From Actinidia chinensis (Eukaryota; Streptophyta; Magnoliopsida; Ericales; Actinidiaceae), in NCBI GenBank assembly GCA_009663005.1, contig CM018889.1:4907600-4917599 (forward strand): 10,000 nucleotides of DNA. Direction: 5' to 3'. Positions 1-7,841 of the stretch are shown one piece after another. The translations under genes and the position numbers were made by a program. Below the pieces are notes generated by a model. It worked only from the letters and a program-made list of their open reading frames with translations. It was not told where the DNA came from and made no database searches. Numbering within the stretch: the stretch's first letter is position 1; each line of letters opens with the position of its first letter.

Positions 1-3
1 TCA

Positions 4-22
4 CTCCCCCTTTCACCCCCCC
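4..22 (-). promoter_or_regulatory. Candidate polypurine tract next to an LTR start
   Basis: On the minus strand the sequence reads ggggggg-tgaaagggggag and is followed at positions 3-1 by TGA. A G-rich purine run directly before TG is the usual arrangement of the polypurine tract that primes plus-strand DNA synthesis just before the 3' LTR. If this is right, an LTR of a minus-strand element begins at position 3 and lies outside the window. It could serve the decayed element at 2606-6857, which has the same orientation, or a different one. The LTR cannot be seen, so this is inferred from composition and position only. Confidence 0.4.
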
Positions 23-242
23 TAACACTCTAATTCTTCTAATGTGGAGTTTTAAGTTCTCAATTGACCAATTGGGGACTCAAGAAGTATCTAGTACAAA
101 CTTAAACTCTTCTAGGTGCATCAAAGGAAAAACCCTAAAAACTTTCTCCAACTATTATAATTATAACATATATATAACTACAAGTTGATTTCTACTCTTT
201 TGACTGATGAGTCTGAATGACTGATTTTGACTATGGAGTGAG

Positions 243-331
243 CTCTCCAACTCCTCTCTGTTCCTCCTTCCTTCTCTTTTTTCTCTCTTCCTCTATTTCT
301 CTAGACGTGTGTGTAATGTGTATGTGTGTGG
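243..331. repeat. Polypyrimidine tract followed by GT-rich microsatellite-like stretch
   Basis: Positions 243-302 are almost entirely C and T (blocks such as ctcctctctgttcctccttc). Positions 306-331 follow as an interrupted GT repeat (gtgtgtgtaatgtgtatgtgtgtggg). Such low-complexity tracts are common in plant LTRs and in sequence near promoters. On the minus strand the first part is a GA-rich run. It has no coding value. Confidence 0.65.
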
Positions 332-524
332 GTTGTATATGGAATGACAAACTATGGAATAATTACATGTTCCCACTCCAAGACTTTTAGTTACAACCTA
401 CTCCCTATTTGTAACTTGGCCACCATATTAACCTTAAACTAAACATAAGGAATTACTCATATTACATAACATATAAGCCATAATTTACATAAATAAAGGA
501 CATAAACGGGTTCGGGGTGTTACA

Positions 525-708
525 TAACGTCCTTGCAACATAGCAACTTTTCTCTAGCACGAACCGATCTACTTCCATACCATCCCACATCGAGTTGCCA
601 GACTTAGTCAGCTAGCTTTGCCATTGCTCCAACTTGGAGAACCAATTAACCATGCACAGCGTGCTTCATCCTCAATCTTGGGTAACTAGACTATTCACAG
701 CTAGATAA
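525..708. other. Unassigned spacer between LTR-like end and antisense frame
   Basis: The sequence is mixed and less AT-rich than its surroundings, with no convincing frame. It may hold the decayed N-terminal part of the plus-strand additional frame that becomes recognisable further right, or 3' UTR of the minus-strand element. Nothing in it can be assigned firmly. Confidence 0.3.
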
Positions 709-1971
709 ATGCTGGTACAATTACTTTTGTTGAGTAAAAAGAAGATGAGGCTGGTTCTAGTAGCTCCAGCTCGGTTTAGCTCTCAGCTAGTGAGCTACAA
801 ATTGCCCTTGCTGAGGGGGATCAACCCAAGAAAGAGGAAGAAGAGGAAGAGGACTAGCAGCTTGGTAAGAAAGAGGAATAATAGGAGGATAATCTAGGTG
901 CAGATGATCTTGTCATTGTGTCGAGCTTGGATGATGAGGCCCTCAGTATAATCCAGCCCCAGCTAATTCTAATCCTATGAGCTCTGAGGGGAGGGTGACA
1001 TTACACCCAAGAGAAGCCTAGAAGAAGAAGAAGAAGACAAAACACGGATAGAAAGTGAGACCAATTTACTGCGGTATTGCCGCCGAAAGCTCATACAATC
1101 CGACGCGTAGCCCTTTGGCATTTCTTAACTGAAGGGGCAAACTTCCACCACCACTACCCCCGTTGAAGTGCAAAGTTCTCCCCTACCACTCAAACTACCA
1201 AGCAACAAAAAGATAAGGGGAAGGGATATGAAGTTGGGCCTTCAAGAAAGAGGATAGGGTGAAAGCTTGTATCCCCTCTATAATGAAGAACTTACAGTAA
1301 GCACTACACCTCGGTTCAATTTTCCTTTTATAAAGATTTGTAGAATTTTAACTTTGTGATCTTTCTTGAAAATTCTCTAGAGATCGGTGATGAACTATCA
1401 TCATGAGAAGAAGCACTTAGATGATCACCAAAAGGCTCAAAAAATGGTCAGTGTCTTGGAGAATGATATTAAGAAAAGAGATGATGAGATTGCCATTACT
1501 ACGAAGAGTTGAGGAAGAAGGAAGAAGAGATTGTCAAGCTTAAGTGGTTAACACAAGGATCTGTGTATTAGAGTGTTTACGATCGCGAATGGAATAGAGC
1601 TGGTGATTTCTACATCTGGGATGCTACTAAGGACACAGTAGAGGCTTTCTATAAGGGTTGATTGGTTGGTTAGTTTAAGGAGTTTAGCATAGCCCCCTGA
1701 CCATCCATCCTAGTCAGCAACTCATCCTTCAATAGAATACCTTACCCATTGAGATCAACCATATTCACTAATCACCCTCCCAAGCTTTGATGAAAATGAG
1801 TATTTTAACCGTCCTACCTAGGGTGATGAGGTGTAGAATGACGCCAATGAGCTAACGGGAGATGCTGATGTGTAGGTGGATGCTGAGGAGAAAGAAGCAG
1901 AGAAGGAAATTGAGAATGAAGTCGAGAAGTCCTTGGAGAACTCCCCATGGAGTGAGTTGATTTTACACTAG
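709..1971 (+). pseudogene. Decayed antisense additional ORF of a Tat-type retrotransposon
   Basis: The function is unknown. The start is uncertain; the first open stretch runs from an ATG at 709 to 897 and ends in a Lys/Arg-rich block. A Glu/Lys-rich coiled-coil stretch begins at the ATG at 1390 (MNYHHEKKHLDDHQKAQKMV and on to a stop at 1510). It continues in another frame from 1503 (EELRKKEEEIVKLKWL) into a well-preserved patch, VYDREWNRAGDFYIWDATK. The end is an acidic tail rich in Glu, Asp and Ala, closing with TAG at 1969-1971. At least one frameshift and many stops break it. It lies 3' of pol and on the opposite strand, where Tat-lineage elements such as Retand and Grande are known to carry an extra antisense ORF; assigning it to that class is inference from position and composition. 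It could instead be a fragment of an unrelated plant gene. Confidence 0.55.
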
Positions 1972-2159
1972 GGTTTGTCTAGTTTGAACTTTAAAAAATT
2001 TGTAACTAAATTTCAAACAAGTCCCGTTTAGGGCAAGCAATTTTTTCTTTTTATGAATATTGAATGGGTTTTCTCTCATATCAGCTTGTTGTAATTTTTG
2101 TTTATATGTCTTAGTTAATTCTTGCTTGACCAATGAATTGCCATTTAGTTTTTAGAAAA
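1972..2159. other. AT-rich 3' UTR-like spacer
   Basis: This spacer separates the end of the plus-strand frame from the short tandem repeats. It is T-rich (runs such as ttttttcttttt at 2041-2052), with no frame and no recognisable site. By position it belongs to the noncoding region downstream of pol in the minus-strand element. Confidence 0.4.
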
Positions 2160-2315
2160 CCTTAAGCTCGTTGCTCAGGGAGTTCGGCAAATAGTCTCAC
2201 GACTTAGTTTAGGACATCTTAAGATCAACGCTTGTAATAATTATTCGGTGAATAGTCTCACACTTAGTTTAGAACACCTTGAGCTCGATGCTTAGAAAAA
2301 TGAGGATCACATCAC
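2160..2315. repeat. Short tandem repeat, ~60 bp unit, about 2.5 copies
   Basis: The phrase atagtctcac(g)acttagtttag(g/a)aca occurs at 2191 and again at 2252, giving a period of about 61 bp. Each copy opens with a cttaagctcgttgct-like segment: ccttaagctcgttgct at 2160, cttaagatcaacgct at 2218 and cttgagctcgatgct at 2279. The third copy is truncated after its opening segment. The copies differ by substitutions and small indels, so the duplication is not recent. Tandem repeats in the 3' UTR just after pol are a known feature of Tat-lineage elements and a proposed source of plant satellite DNA. Confidence 0.75.
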
Positions 2316-2605
2316 ATTTTTACTGTAGTTCGGTTTTTCCAATAGCCGAAATCTTCACACTTAGAAAAATTTTGATATGAGATATGAGAAGAAGAAATTC
2401 CTTGTAACCAAGGTAAATCTATTTTCAACACTTACAAAAAAATTTACAAGTTTCAAAAACCTTCGGGTAGTCTAACCGAAGTAAAGTAGAATGCATACCA
2501 AATGAAATGGTAGTGAAATTATGGAACTCAAAGATCGTATTAATCAAAAATGGTTACAACCTTTTACGTGCAATAGCTTTGTACAAAAATAAAGTAGCTA
2601 CAGAG
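2316..2605. other. Noncoding 3' UTR between short tandem repeats and pol end
   Basis: The region is AT-rich with no frame. A small dyad, cttcgg at 2461-2466 with ccgaag at 2476-2481, could form a 6-bp stem, and a similar cgg...ccg pair lies at about 2331-2348. No terminator or other functional site can be named. By position this is pol-proximal 3' UTR of the minus-strand element. Confidence 0.4.
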
Positions 2606-3197
2606 TCATTTGTAATTTTTTCTTAATTTGTTGGAGTTTCAAGGTCTCGGAACATTCTTGCCCTCTAAGTCCTCAAGATTGTAAGCTCATTTGCTAGCTA
2701 ACTTATTGATTTTGTATTGACCTTCTCAGTTTAGGACGAGCTTCCCGTCCACTAAGTCCTTGGTATTTCCAACAACCTTTCTCAAAACGAGATCACCAAT
2801 CATGAATTCTCTGTGTCGGACTCTCTGAATTATGGCTGGAGATCTTCTGGTAGTTTGCCATTCATATAAGTGTGGTTTGTCTTCTTTTCTTAGAGAGGTC
2901 AAGTTCCCGAGCTAGCACCTCGGAGTTGTTCTCATTGTCATAATCTTTAGTTTGGATTGTGGGTAACCTAACCTCCAGCGAGATTAAAGTTTTGAAACTG
3001 AAAGCCAAAGAGTAAGGCGTTTCATTTGTTGCCTTCCACAGTATAGTTTTGTAAACCCATAACACACTCGGTAGTTCCTCGACCCATTTACCTTTGACCT
3101 TTTCTAGCCTTTTCTTGATCCCGTTCATGATAGTTTTGTTGGATGCCTCATCTTGTCCATTGTATTACCAGTAGCTTGGCATTGAGTTGTAAAATTT
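2606..3197 (-). pseudogene. Integrase remnant: end of catalytic core plus C-terminal domain
   Basis: Integrase inserts the cDNA copy into the host chromosome. Only its last part survives. The fragment starts at KFYNSMPSYW (3197-3168), then a stop, then NGQDEASNKTI (3161-3129), whose Glu is the third acidic residue of the D,D-35-E triad. It stays open from 3128 to 2862 through IKKRLEKVKGKWVEELPSVL and the NETPYSLAF motif (about 3037-3011). A frameshift near 2830-2862 moves the C-terminal domain to another frame: FMIGDLVLRKV (2806-2774), GKLVLN-stop-EGQYKI, and LEDLEGKNVPRP (2677-2642), ending at a TGA at 2606-2608. This ending is characteristic of plant Tat/Athila integrases. The zinc-binding N-terminal domain and the first two catalytic Asp residues are deleted. 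Confidence 0.9.
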
Positions 3198-3560
3198 AAT
3201 TTAGTTCAGATTTCTTCCCACTTGTTCAACTTTTAAATCTTGGAATTCTTCAAGAAGAGGCTTCGCCACTACTAAGTATTTTTCCATTTTAGTCCCTCGA
3301 GCTTCAAACTATCAGGTGACATGGTTGACAACCAATGTTTAGTCATTAAAGATATGAAGCTCGGGTATATGCCACTTCTTATATGATTTTAAGCCTGCAA
3401 TAAAGGCTTTGTATTCCACTTCATTATTTATGGTGGGGAGGTTCAGCCTAAGCTATGTTCAAAAACTGCCCTTAGGGATTTTCAATATTACGCATGCGCT
3501 TGCTCCTAGGCTATTCATGGCCCTATCCACGTACATCTTCTAGGCCATGGACTGATCAAT
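3198..3560 (-). pseudogene. Second (archaeal-type) RNase H domain of Tat pol
   Basis: RNase H removes the RNA strand during reverse transcription. In the minus frame the domain reads YVDRAMNSLGASACVILKIP (about 3536-3477), where the Asp at 3525-3527 is the first catalytic acid. It continues with TINNEVEYKAFIAGL (about 3433-3390, catalytic Glu), IFND-stop-TLVVNHV (third acid near 3345) and FEARGTKMEKYL (about 3312-3277). The end, LEEFQDLKVEQVGRNLN, meets integrase directly in the same frame. At least five in-frame stops break the domain but no frameshift was seen. This is the extra RNase H that Tat elements carry beside the normal gypsy one. The domain is close to full length apart from its final residues, lost at the deletion junction. 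Confidence 0.85.
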
Positions 3561-3711
3561 CTAAGGTGGTTCCTAAAAAATCTCGGGACCCTCAGGGATT
3601 TAATCGGTACTGGTATTATCTCAACGGCTGTTGATATTCCTGTTGAGGTCTCCTTTCCCCCTTGTATGCAGAATTGGGATAACTTGTTTCTGGACTCACA
3701 GTCATAGGTGA
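3561..3711 (-). other. Linker between the two RNase H domains
   Basis: This stretch links the connection sequence to the second RNase H. On the minus strand it reads as a hydrophilic, Gln/Pro-rich stretch (RRPQQEYQQPLR near 3650-3610) with stops. Such a variable, poorly conserved linker is usual between these domains. Nothing more can be assigned. Confidence 0.45.
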
Positions 3712-4030
3712 GAACTCAGTAATGAAATCAGTCAAGATTTAGCCTTTAATTGTTGTCCTTGGAAGAAATTTGATGTCAAACTATCCGAGCTCTATAACCC
3801 ATTTTGATAATCTCCTAGACAAGTCTACCTACATGAGAATTTTCTTTAAGGGGAATTTAGTGTATACTATAATTGGGTGAGCTTGGAAGTAATGCATGAG
3901 ATTTCTTAAAGAAATGACCAAGGCTAGAATCAGTTTCTCCAGTAGCAGCAGGTACCTCATTTGGCAAATTGTAAACATCTTGGTCACCGAGCTAACAGCG
4001 TGCTCAAAGACGACGAGGTAGACATAGAGT
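3712..4030 (-). pseudogene. First (gypsy-type) RNase H and connection domain remnant
   Basis: In Tat elements this RNase H copy is usually degenerate and is thought to act as a connection domain beside the added one. Minus-strand reading gives YLVVFEHAVSSV (about 4020-3985), then RYLLLLEKLILALV (about 3963-3922), HYFQAHPIIVYTKFPLKKIL (about 3897-3838), LSKWVIELG-stop-FDIKFLPR, and LTDFITEF at about 3735-3712. The last motif matches the (L)ADF(I/V)AEF ending typical of these proteins. About 15-20 residues normally present between HAVSSV and RYL appear to be missing, and several Gln or Lys/Arg positions are now stops. Confidence 0.8.
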
Positions 4031-4640
4031 AACTCTCATTAAGAATTTGCTCGAGCTCACCCTGAAGGCACACTTAGACGCGTTCATCCTCAACTAATGT
4101 TTCTTTAGGACCTCAGACACCTTAGCGAGATCCTTCTGATGATTACTTTCCTTTTTGATCTTCACTACCATGTCACCGATGTAGGCATCCATGATTCTCC
4201 CTATCAGATGACCAAACATCTTGGCGATCATTTTCTGGTAAGTGGCTCCAACATTCTTCAACCGAAAAGGCATGACCTTGTAATAAAAGATTGCTCATGG
4301 AGTGATAAAAAGGCTATCTTTTTTCATTTGGCTCGTGAATTGTTGTATAGTGGTAACGTTGATATGCATCTAAAAAGCTCATTAGAGCATGGCCTGAGAT
4401 TAAATCCACCAACTAATCAATCTTAGTAAGTGAAAGCAGACTTTTGGACAAGCTAGGTTGAGGCTTATAAAATCGACGCAAACTCACCACTTGCCATTCT
4501 TCTTCTTTACCACCTTGTATAGAAAAGTCAATTCAAGTAAAGCACCTCTCTGATCGCACTTGTCTCATTCAGCTTCTCGACCTCCTATAGTACTACATCC
4601 ACATGTTCCACAAATGACCTCTTACCACGCTACTTCACAA
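4031..4640 (-). pseudogene. Reverse transcriptase domain, broken
   Basis: Reverse transcriptase copies element RNA into DNA. Going down the minus strand: VVKKKNGKW-stop-VCVDF (about 4513-4471), SFLDAY-like motif A with its catalytic Asp at 4368-4370 (AFLDAYQRYHY), and motif B-like FYYKVMPFRLKNVGATYQ. The catalytic box then reads YIGD at 4183-4172 in place of the family's YxDD, followed by MVVKIKKESNHQKDLAKVSE and NASKCAFRV. Motif A and the YIGD box lie in different frames, so at least one frameshift falls between about 4190 and 4350. After SSSKFLM (about 4050) the thumb region is missing and the first RNase H follows at once. It could not be active: one Asp is lost, and there are stops and frameshifts. 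Confidence 0.9.
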
Positions 4641-4935
4641 GCCAAGCTTTAAGATGACATTGAGCTCGTGCCTGATGAAGCTTGGGTCAATTCTTGGCAT
4701 CTCGTAAGGGTTCTAGGAGAACACTTCAATATTTTATTTTAGGAACTCAATAAGCTTGGTTCTCTCTGGTTATTTCATGTTCCAGCCAAAAAGAAAGAAA
4801 CAGTCAGAGCTTAGCTCATAGCACACTAGATCTTCAACCATCTTCTCTTTTAGGATCCTGCTAACATCTTTTAACACTTTCCTCTCCTCCTCCATTAGTT
4901 GCACCTATTTCATTTCTACTTTGGTGTTTACCATG
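4641..4935 (-). pseudogene. Protease-RT linker with Tat-type MPRID motif
   Basis: On the minus strand this region gives an acidic/basic helix (EEERKVLKDVSRILKEK, about 4895-4840) and then IEFLK-stop-NIEVFS-stop-NPYEMPRIDPSFIRHEL (about 4755-4655). The second block matches the conserved stretch just before the RT fingers in plant gypsy polyproteins, usually of the form FAW...DMPGI. Stops replace at least two residues. Its place between protease and RT agrees with the polyprotein order. Confidence 0.75.
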
Positions 4936-5410
4936 GCCAAGTAGCATTGTTTGGCTGCAACTTGATCTCTGTATAGCGTTCCCTTACCTTTAAGGGCATT
5001 AAATTTAATGAATTGAGCAGTGTGGAGGCAGCTCCATTCATCCTGTGGACCCAATATTTTCCAACAATAATGTTATATGGAGAAGGAATGTTTACAATAA
5101 GGAACTCAGTTTTAGCTCATGGGATCCAGCTTAGACTTTGATAGTTACAGTTCCCAAGGGCCAGTGGGCCTGATCATTGAACCTGACTACAGAAGTTCTG
5201 GTAGGCCTTAGATCAGTTTGAGGTAATTTCTATAGTTTAAATAAATCATAATACATCACACCTCAATCAGGTTACCAGAGTCCACCAGAATCCGCTTGAC
5301 ATTGTAATTGTGGATCCATAGTTGGATGACCAAAGGATCATTGTATGGGTATTAGACCCGTGCCATATCAGTTTTGGTAAAGGTAAAACGAGCTATTTTT
5401 TGGCTTCTTA
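4936..5410 (-). pseudogene. Retroviral-type aspartic protease domain
   Basis: The protease cuts the Gag-Pol polyprotein. The minus strand shows FTKTDMARV (near 5375-5350), YNDPLVIQLWIHNYNVKRIL, and the active-site box LVDSG at 5288-5274, which keeps the catalytic Asp. Further on are a Gly/Pro-rich stretch, FLIVNIPSPYNIIVGKYWV (about 5104-5046) and DQVAAKQCYLAMV (about 4969-4930), each as expected in plant Tat proteases. The pieces fall in different frames with several stops, so frameshifts have scrambled the middle. The domain is roughly full length. Confidence 0.85.
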
Positions 5411-6857
5411 ACCATTGGTTGGACCAAAAGGACCTCGATCATTTACTTGACTATTTGGATCTCCCCCGTATCCTATTCTAAAGCTCAAGGTAACATGGAC
5501 CTACAATCATGTGAATAGCTTTAATGGGGAGATCATCCTCTTTGGGATCGTTATCTTCTTCTATTTCTCAGTGAAAACCTCAGATTTGGTCTACATTCGG
5601 TTTCCTCAGCTTTCATTTTCTCCTAATCAAAAAACTCTTGCAAGTGCCTTGCTTGCACGAGTTGATCCAAGAAAAACTCTAAGATTCTACAATTCTCAAT
5701 TTTGTGCCCCTTCTTTTCATGGTAGGCACATATCTATCTTTGGTTTCTCTTTTTTTGATCGTCTCCCATTAAGATTGGTTCTTATAATAAGGCTTATCTT
5801 GGATTCGGGTAAGGAGTTTATAGGCCAATTCTTTGACATCCACACGGACTCCCTGCCTTACCCGGCCCTCATGTTCTTCCATGCTCTCCTTGTGACGTTT
5901 GAACGAGCTCTCTCCCAAGGAGGATGTTCTTGCCTCTCATTTAACTTTTTGACATCTTCCTCCAACCAAACGTACATTTCTACTTGGGACATCATTCTCG
6001 TAGCTCGGTTAAAGGATTCAACATTAAATCATCCCAAAGCTTGTCCCATGAGTCTGTTCGAGCTTGTAGCTGACCATTGCGAGTTCTTTTGAACACTTTC
6101 AATTTCATTACACAACTTCCAATACCTCTTACTATAATTATGTAACATTTACTTATTTCCCTTCTTAAATGTTAGAAGGGAACTCACGCCATTGATTACT
6201 TTTGTATTGATAACAAACCGAGCTACGAAAGACTCGGATAACTAAACGAACCTTCGAATGGGACCTGCGGGAATTTTCTCAAACCATTTTAGCCCAAGGT
6301 TGCCTAATCTTTAGGGGAACACCTTTGACATTAGCGCTCCAATGCGCTATCATTTTCCAGAAGTGACCAATGTGCGACCTTGGATCTGACTTTCCATCAT
6401 AAATAGTGAATTTGGCTGGGATGAACTTCTTTGGAGGTTTCATTCCCTCAATCTCGAACGTGAATGGGGTCTGGTACCTCGGGAGAAGCTATTCCAATTG
6501 AATAAACCTCAAGACCTTGGCTTTTAATCTCGTTGTTGGGATTGACTTCGCTGTAACAGTTGGCTTCGCTGTCAACCTGACTTGCAAGTCTCCTCCCTCC
6601 CTTCCTCACTTGCCATTTAGCGGATGACGAAGATCTACGCTGGAATGAGCTTAGCTTGGTGGATTTCTTCGCTTGCCTAAAGCCACAATTTGATTTTTTC
6701 TATGACTCTCTGCCTCATCATAATGCGACAAAGCCCATTTTCCTTTTGAGTTGCCCCGAGGTACAACATCTCGCCCCACTACCCTCACTTTGGACAACGG
6801 TTCACTTACCCTGTTGGCAAGCAACTTCAAATTGTTCGCAAGCAAAATTTTTATCAT
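5411..6857 (-). pseudogene. Gag remnant with capsid motif and zinc knuckle
   Basis: Gag forms the particle that packages element RNA. The likely start is the ATG at 6857-6855 (MIKILLANNLKLLANRVSEP), open to 6651. Next come PFTFEIEGMKPPKKF (about 6478-6434) and the diagnostic YDGKSDPRSHIGHF (6401-6360). The capsid core follows in shifted frames: SFVARFVINTKVINGVSSLL and NYSKRYWKL, then NRLMGQALG. A zinc knuckle of the form C-x2-H-x4-GH-x4-C lies at 5730-5689 ([14 protein letters not shown]) and is followed by [17 protein letters not shown] and a stop, in the pattern common to Tat Gag. A short, poorly conserved Gag-protease spacer fills 5411-5630. Several frameshifts and stops break it, and part of the capsid between GHF and the W-x-x-I-P-like segment appears shortened. 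A plus-strand open frame at 5511-6092 is only its shadow. Confidence 0.87.
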
Positions 6858-7190
6858 CTCTTACGTTCTAAGGTGGCTACCGGATTTGCTATAGATAGAT
6901 GGTAGATAGTTCAGCAGTGGCGCACGGTGGAGCTCAGCCTGGGATATATGTGAATATTTTATCTCCTTACATAAAGTAAAAAATTAAAGGATCTAATGGT
7001 CCTAAACAGTTAGATTCTCAAATATTTCTGTTTTTATTTTCTTTTCCTTACTAAATTATTGATCTAAATATAGCATTAGAACACTATCACCATGATCAAT
7101 TCAAGATCAAAAAGTAAAAACAAAACGAAGAAAAGAGAAGAAAATTACCAATCAAACTGCATCCTCCCACAAAATCATACAAGAAAAAAA
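6858..7190. other. Possible 5' leader of the element and boundary with tandem array
   Basis: No gene is visible. The 6858-6960 part is GC-richer and may be untranslated leader upstream of gag on the minus strand. From about 6961 the sequence becomes strongly AT-rich and looks like flanking DNA up to the first repeat unit at 7191. No LTR end (TG...CA) with an adjoining primer binding site could be recognised, so the 5' LTR is either lost or too decayed to see. Confidence 0.4.
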
Positions 7191-7227
7191 ATGCATTCAC
7201 CGAAACAAGATAATATAACAATACCTC

Positions 7228-7372
7228 TAAACCATGTTCAAACCCGAAACCCCACCCTGGTTATATGCCTAAACAAATATTTTAAATCTTCCAACTTTGA
7301 ATGTTTCATATAAAATATTGTTAATTAATTAAATGATAAACATGGTGGGGTTTCGGATTTAAGCATCAATTA
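7228..7372. repeat. Imperfect inverted repeat in unit 1
   Basis: The left arm at 7228-7256 and right arm at 7344-7372 are about 29 nt each. Their inner 13 nt match exactly (ccgaaaccccacc with ggtggggtttcgg) and about 22 of 29 match overall. The AT-rich spacer of 87 nt contains ttaattaatt. The inverted repeat is present in unit 3 with a few mismatches and is lost in unit 2. Confidence 0.75.
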
Positions 7373-7800
7373 GAACAAGTTAATCAATTATCTTGTGTCC
7401 GTCAATGAAATTGGATTGATTGATGATTAAACTATATTTAAGATTAACAATAAGATTGTTTGTTGGAGCTTATTACCCGAATTTTTTTTGTTTTTTTCTT
7501 GTCTTGAAAATTGTGCGTGAGTTGACACCATGCCTTTGTTTAGGGGCTAAAAATAACTTAAAAAATAACTTTTAAATAATTAATTTTTAACATAAATTCA
7601 ATTATAATAAACACCTTTTAATAAGTTTTTTAAAGAAAAACAATTTGATTTGTTTGTCAATATTTTGGTGGTATTGAACAATATTCTCAAATGTGTCATT
7701 CTCGTGATCAATTTTCTATTTGTTGGTTTTTATATGTGATTCTACGATTTAGCATGTTTGGCAGAGTTTATTAATTGTAAATTCTATTTTTCTGATTTGA

Positions 7801-7841
7801 AAGTTGTGTCACAGTGCTTGACACAATGCTTGACACAACTT
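7801..7841. repeat. Perfect 11-bp hairpin in unit 1 sub-repeat B
   Basis: Arms aagttgtgtca (7801-7811) and tgacacaactt (7831-7841) are exact reverse complements around a 19-nt loop. The loop and right arm also contain a direct repeat of tgcttgacaca. The same structure lies at 8634-8674 in unit 2. In unit 3 it has changed, with gcgttac and gtaacgc as the remaining complementary pair (about 9396-9427). No function can be assigned. Confidence 0.8.

Larger units (their letters stand above)
1..524 (-). mobile_element. Noncoding sequence with LTR-like termini, probably retroelement-derived
   Basis: No coding frame is visible. Read on the minus strand, the segment starts at 524 with TGTAACACCCCGAACCCG, a TG-initiated terminus of the kind seen at plant LTR ends. 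It then runs through AT-rich DNA, a GA-rich block (302-243) and a TATA-like stretch (ttatatatatgttataatta, about 178-155), and reaches a purine tract at the left edge. A TG start, AT-rich U3-like sequence and a TATA-like box fit an LTR or part of one. The sequence to the right of 524 is neither a primer binding site nor a polypurine tract, so which side is the inside of an element stays open. It could also be 3' UTR of the element further right. No second copy lies in the window to prove it is an LTR. Confidence 0.35.
525..6900 (-). mobile_element. Degenerate Ty3/gypsy retrotransposon, Tat lineage, minus strand
   Basis: This is the extent of the recognisable internal region. Right to left it holds a possible leader, gag, protease, reverse transcriptase, first RNase H with connection, second RNase H, a partial integrase, a 3' UTR with tandem repeats, and an antisense additional frame. 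The order PR-RT-RH-INT is that of Ty3/gypsy. The duplicated RNase H, the CX2H-type zinc knuckle in gag and the antisense frame downstream of pol are known features of the Tat clade. No matching LTR pair, primer binding site or target-site duplication was found, so both outer limits are approximate. Stops, frameshifts and deletions throughout show an old, inactive copy. Confidence 0.85.

Noticed and set aside
4139..4426. Plus-strand open frame of 95 codons
   Set aside because: It is the reverse strand of the RT core, including the YIGD box, so it is a shadow.
5511..6092. Plus-strand open frame of 193 codons
   Set aside because: It lies entirely antisense to the gag remnant, whose zinc knuckle and other motifs are clear on the minus strand, and its translation shows no recognisable domain.
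6656..6871. Plus-strand open frame of 71 codons
   Set aside because: It overlaps the gag N-terminal frame on the minus strand, which has the better context.
6910..6930. cagtggcgcacggtgg as a primer binding site
   Set aside because: TGGCGC is on the plus strand, but the element runs on the minus strand, where a binding site would have to follow an LTR end. None is visible.
6985..7045. Direct similarity of ggatctaatggtcctaaa to gtaatccaacggcttaaa near 9681
   Set aside because: The match is short and weak in AT-rich DNA and of a common plant phrase; I could not extend it into a convincing repeat.
7092..7313. Plus-strand open frame of 73 codons
   Set aside because: It spans the boundary between flank and repeat unit 1, has low-complexity Lys/Asn-rich composition, and is not kept open in the other units.
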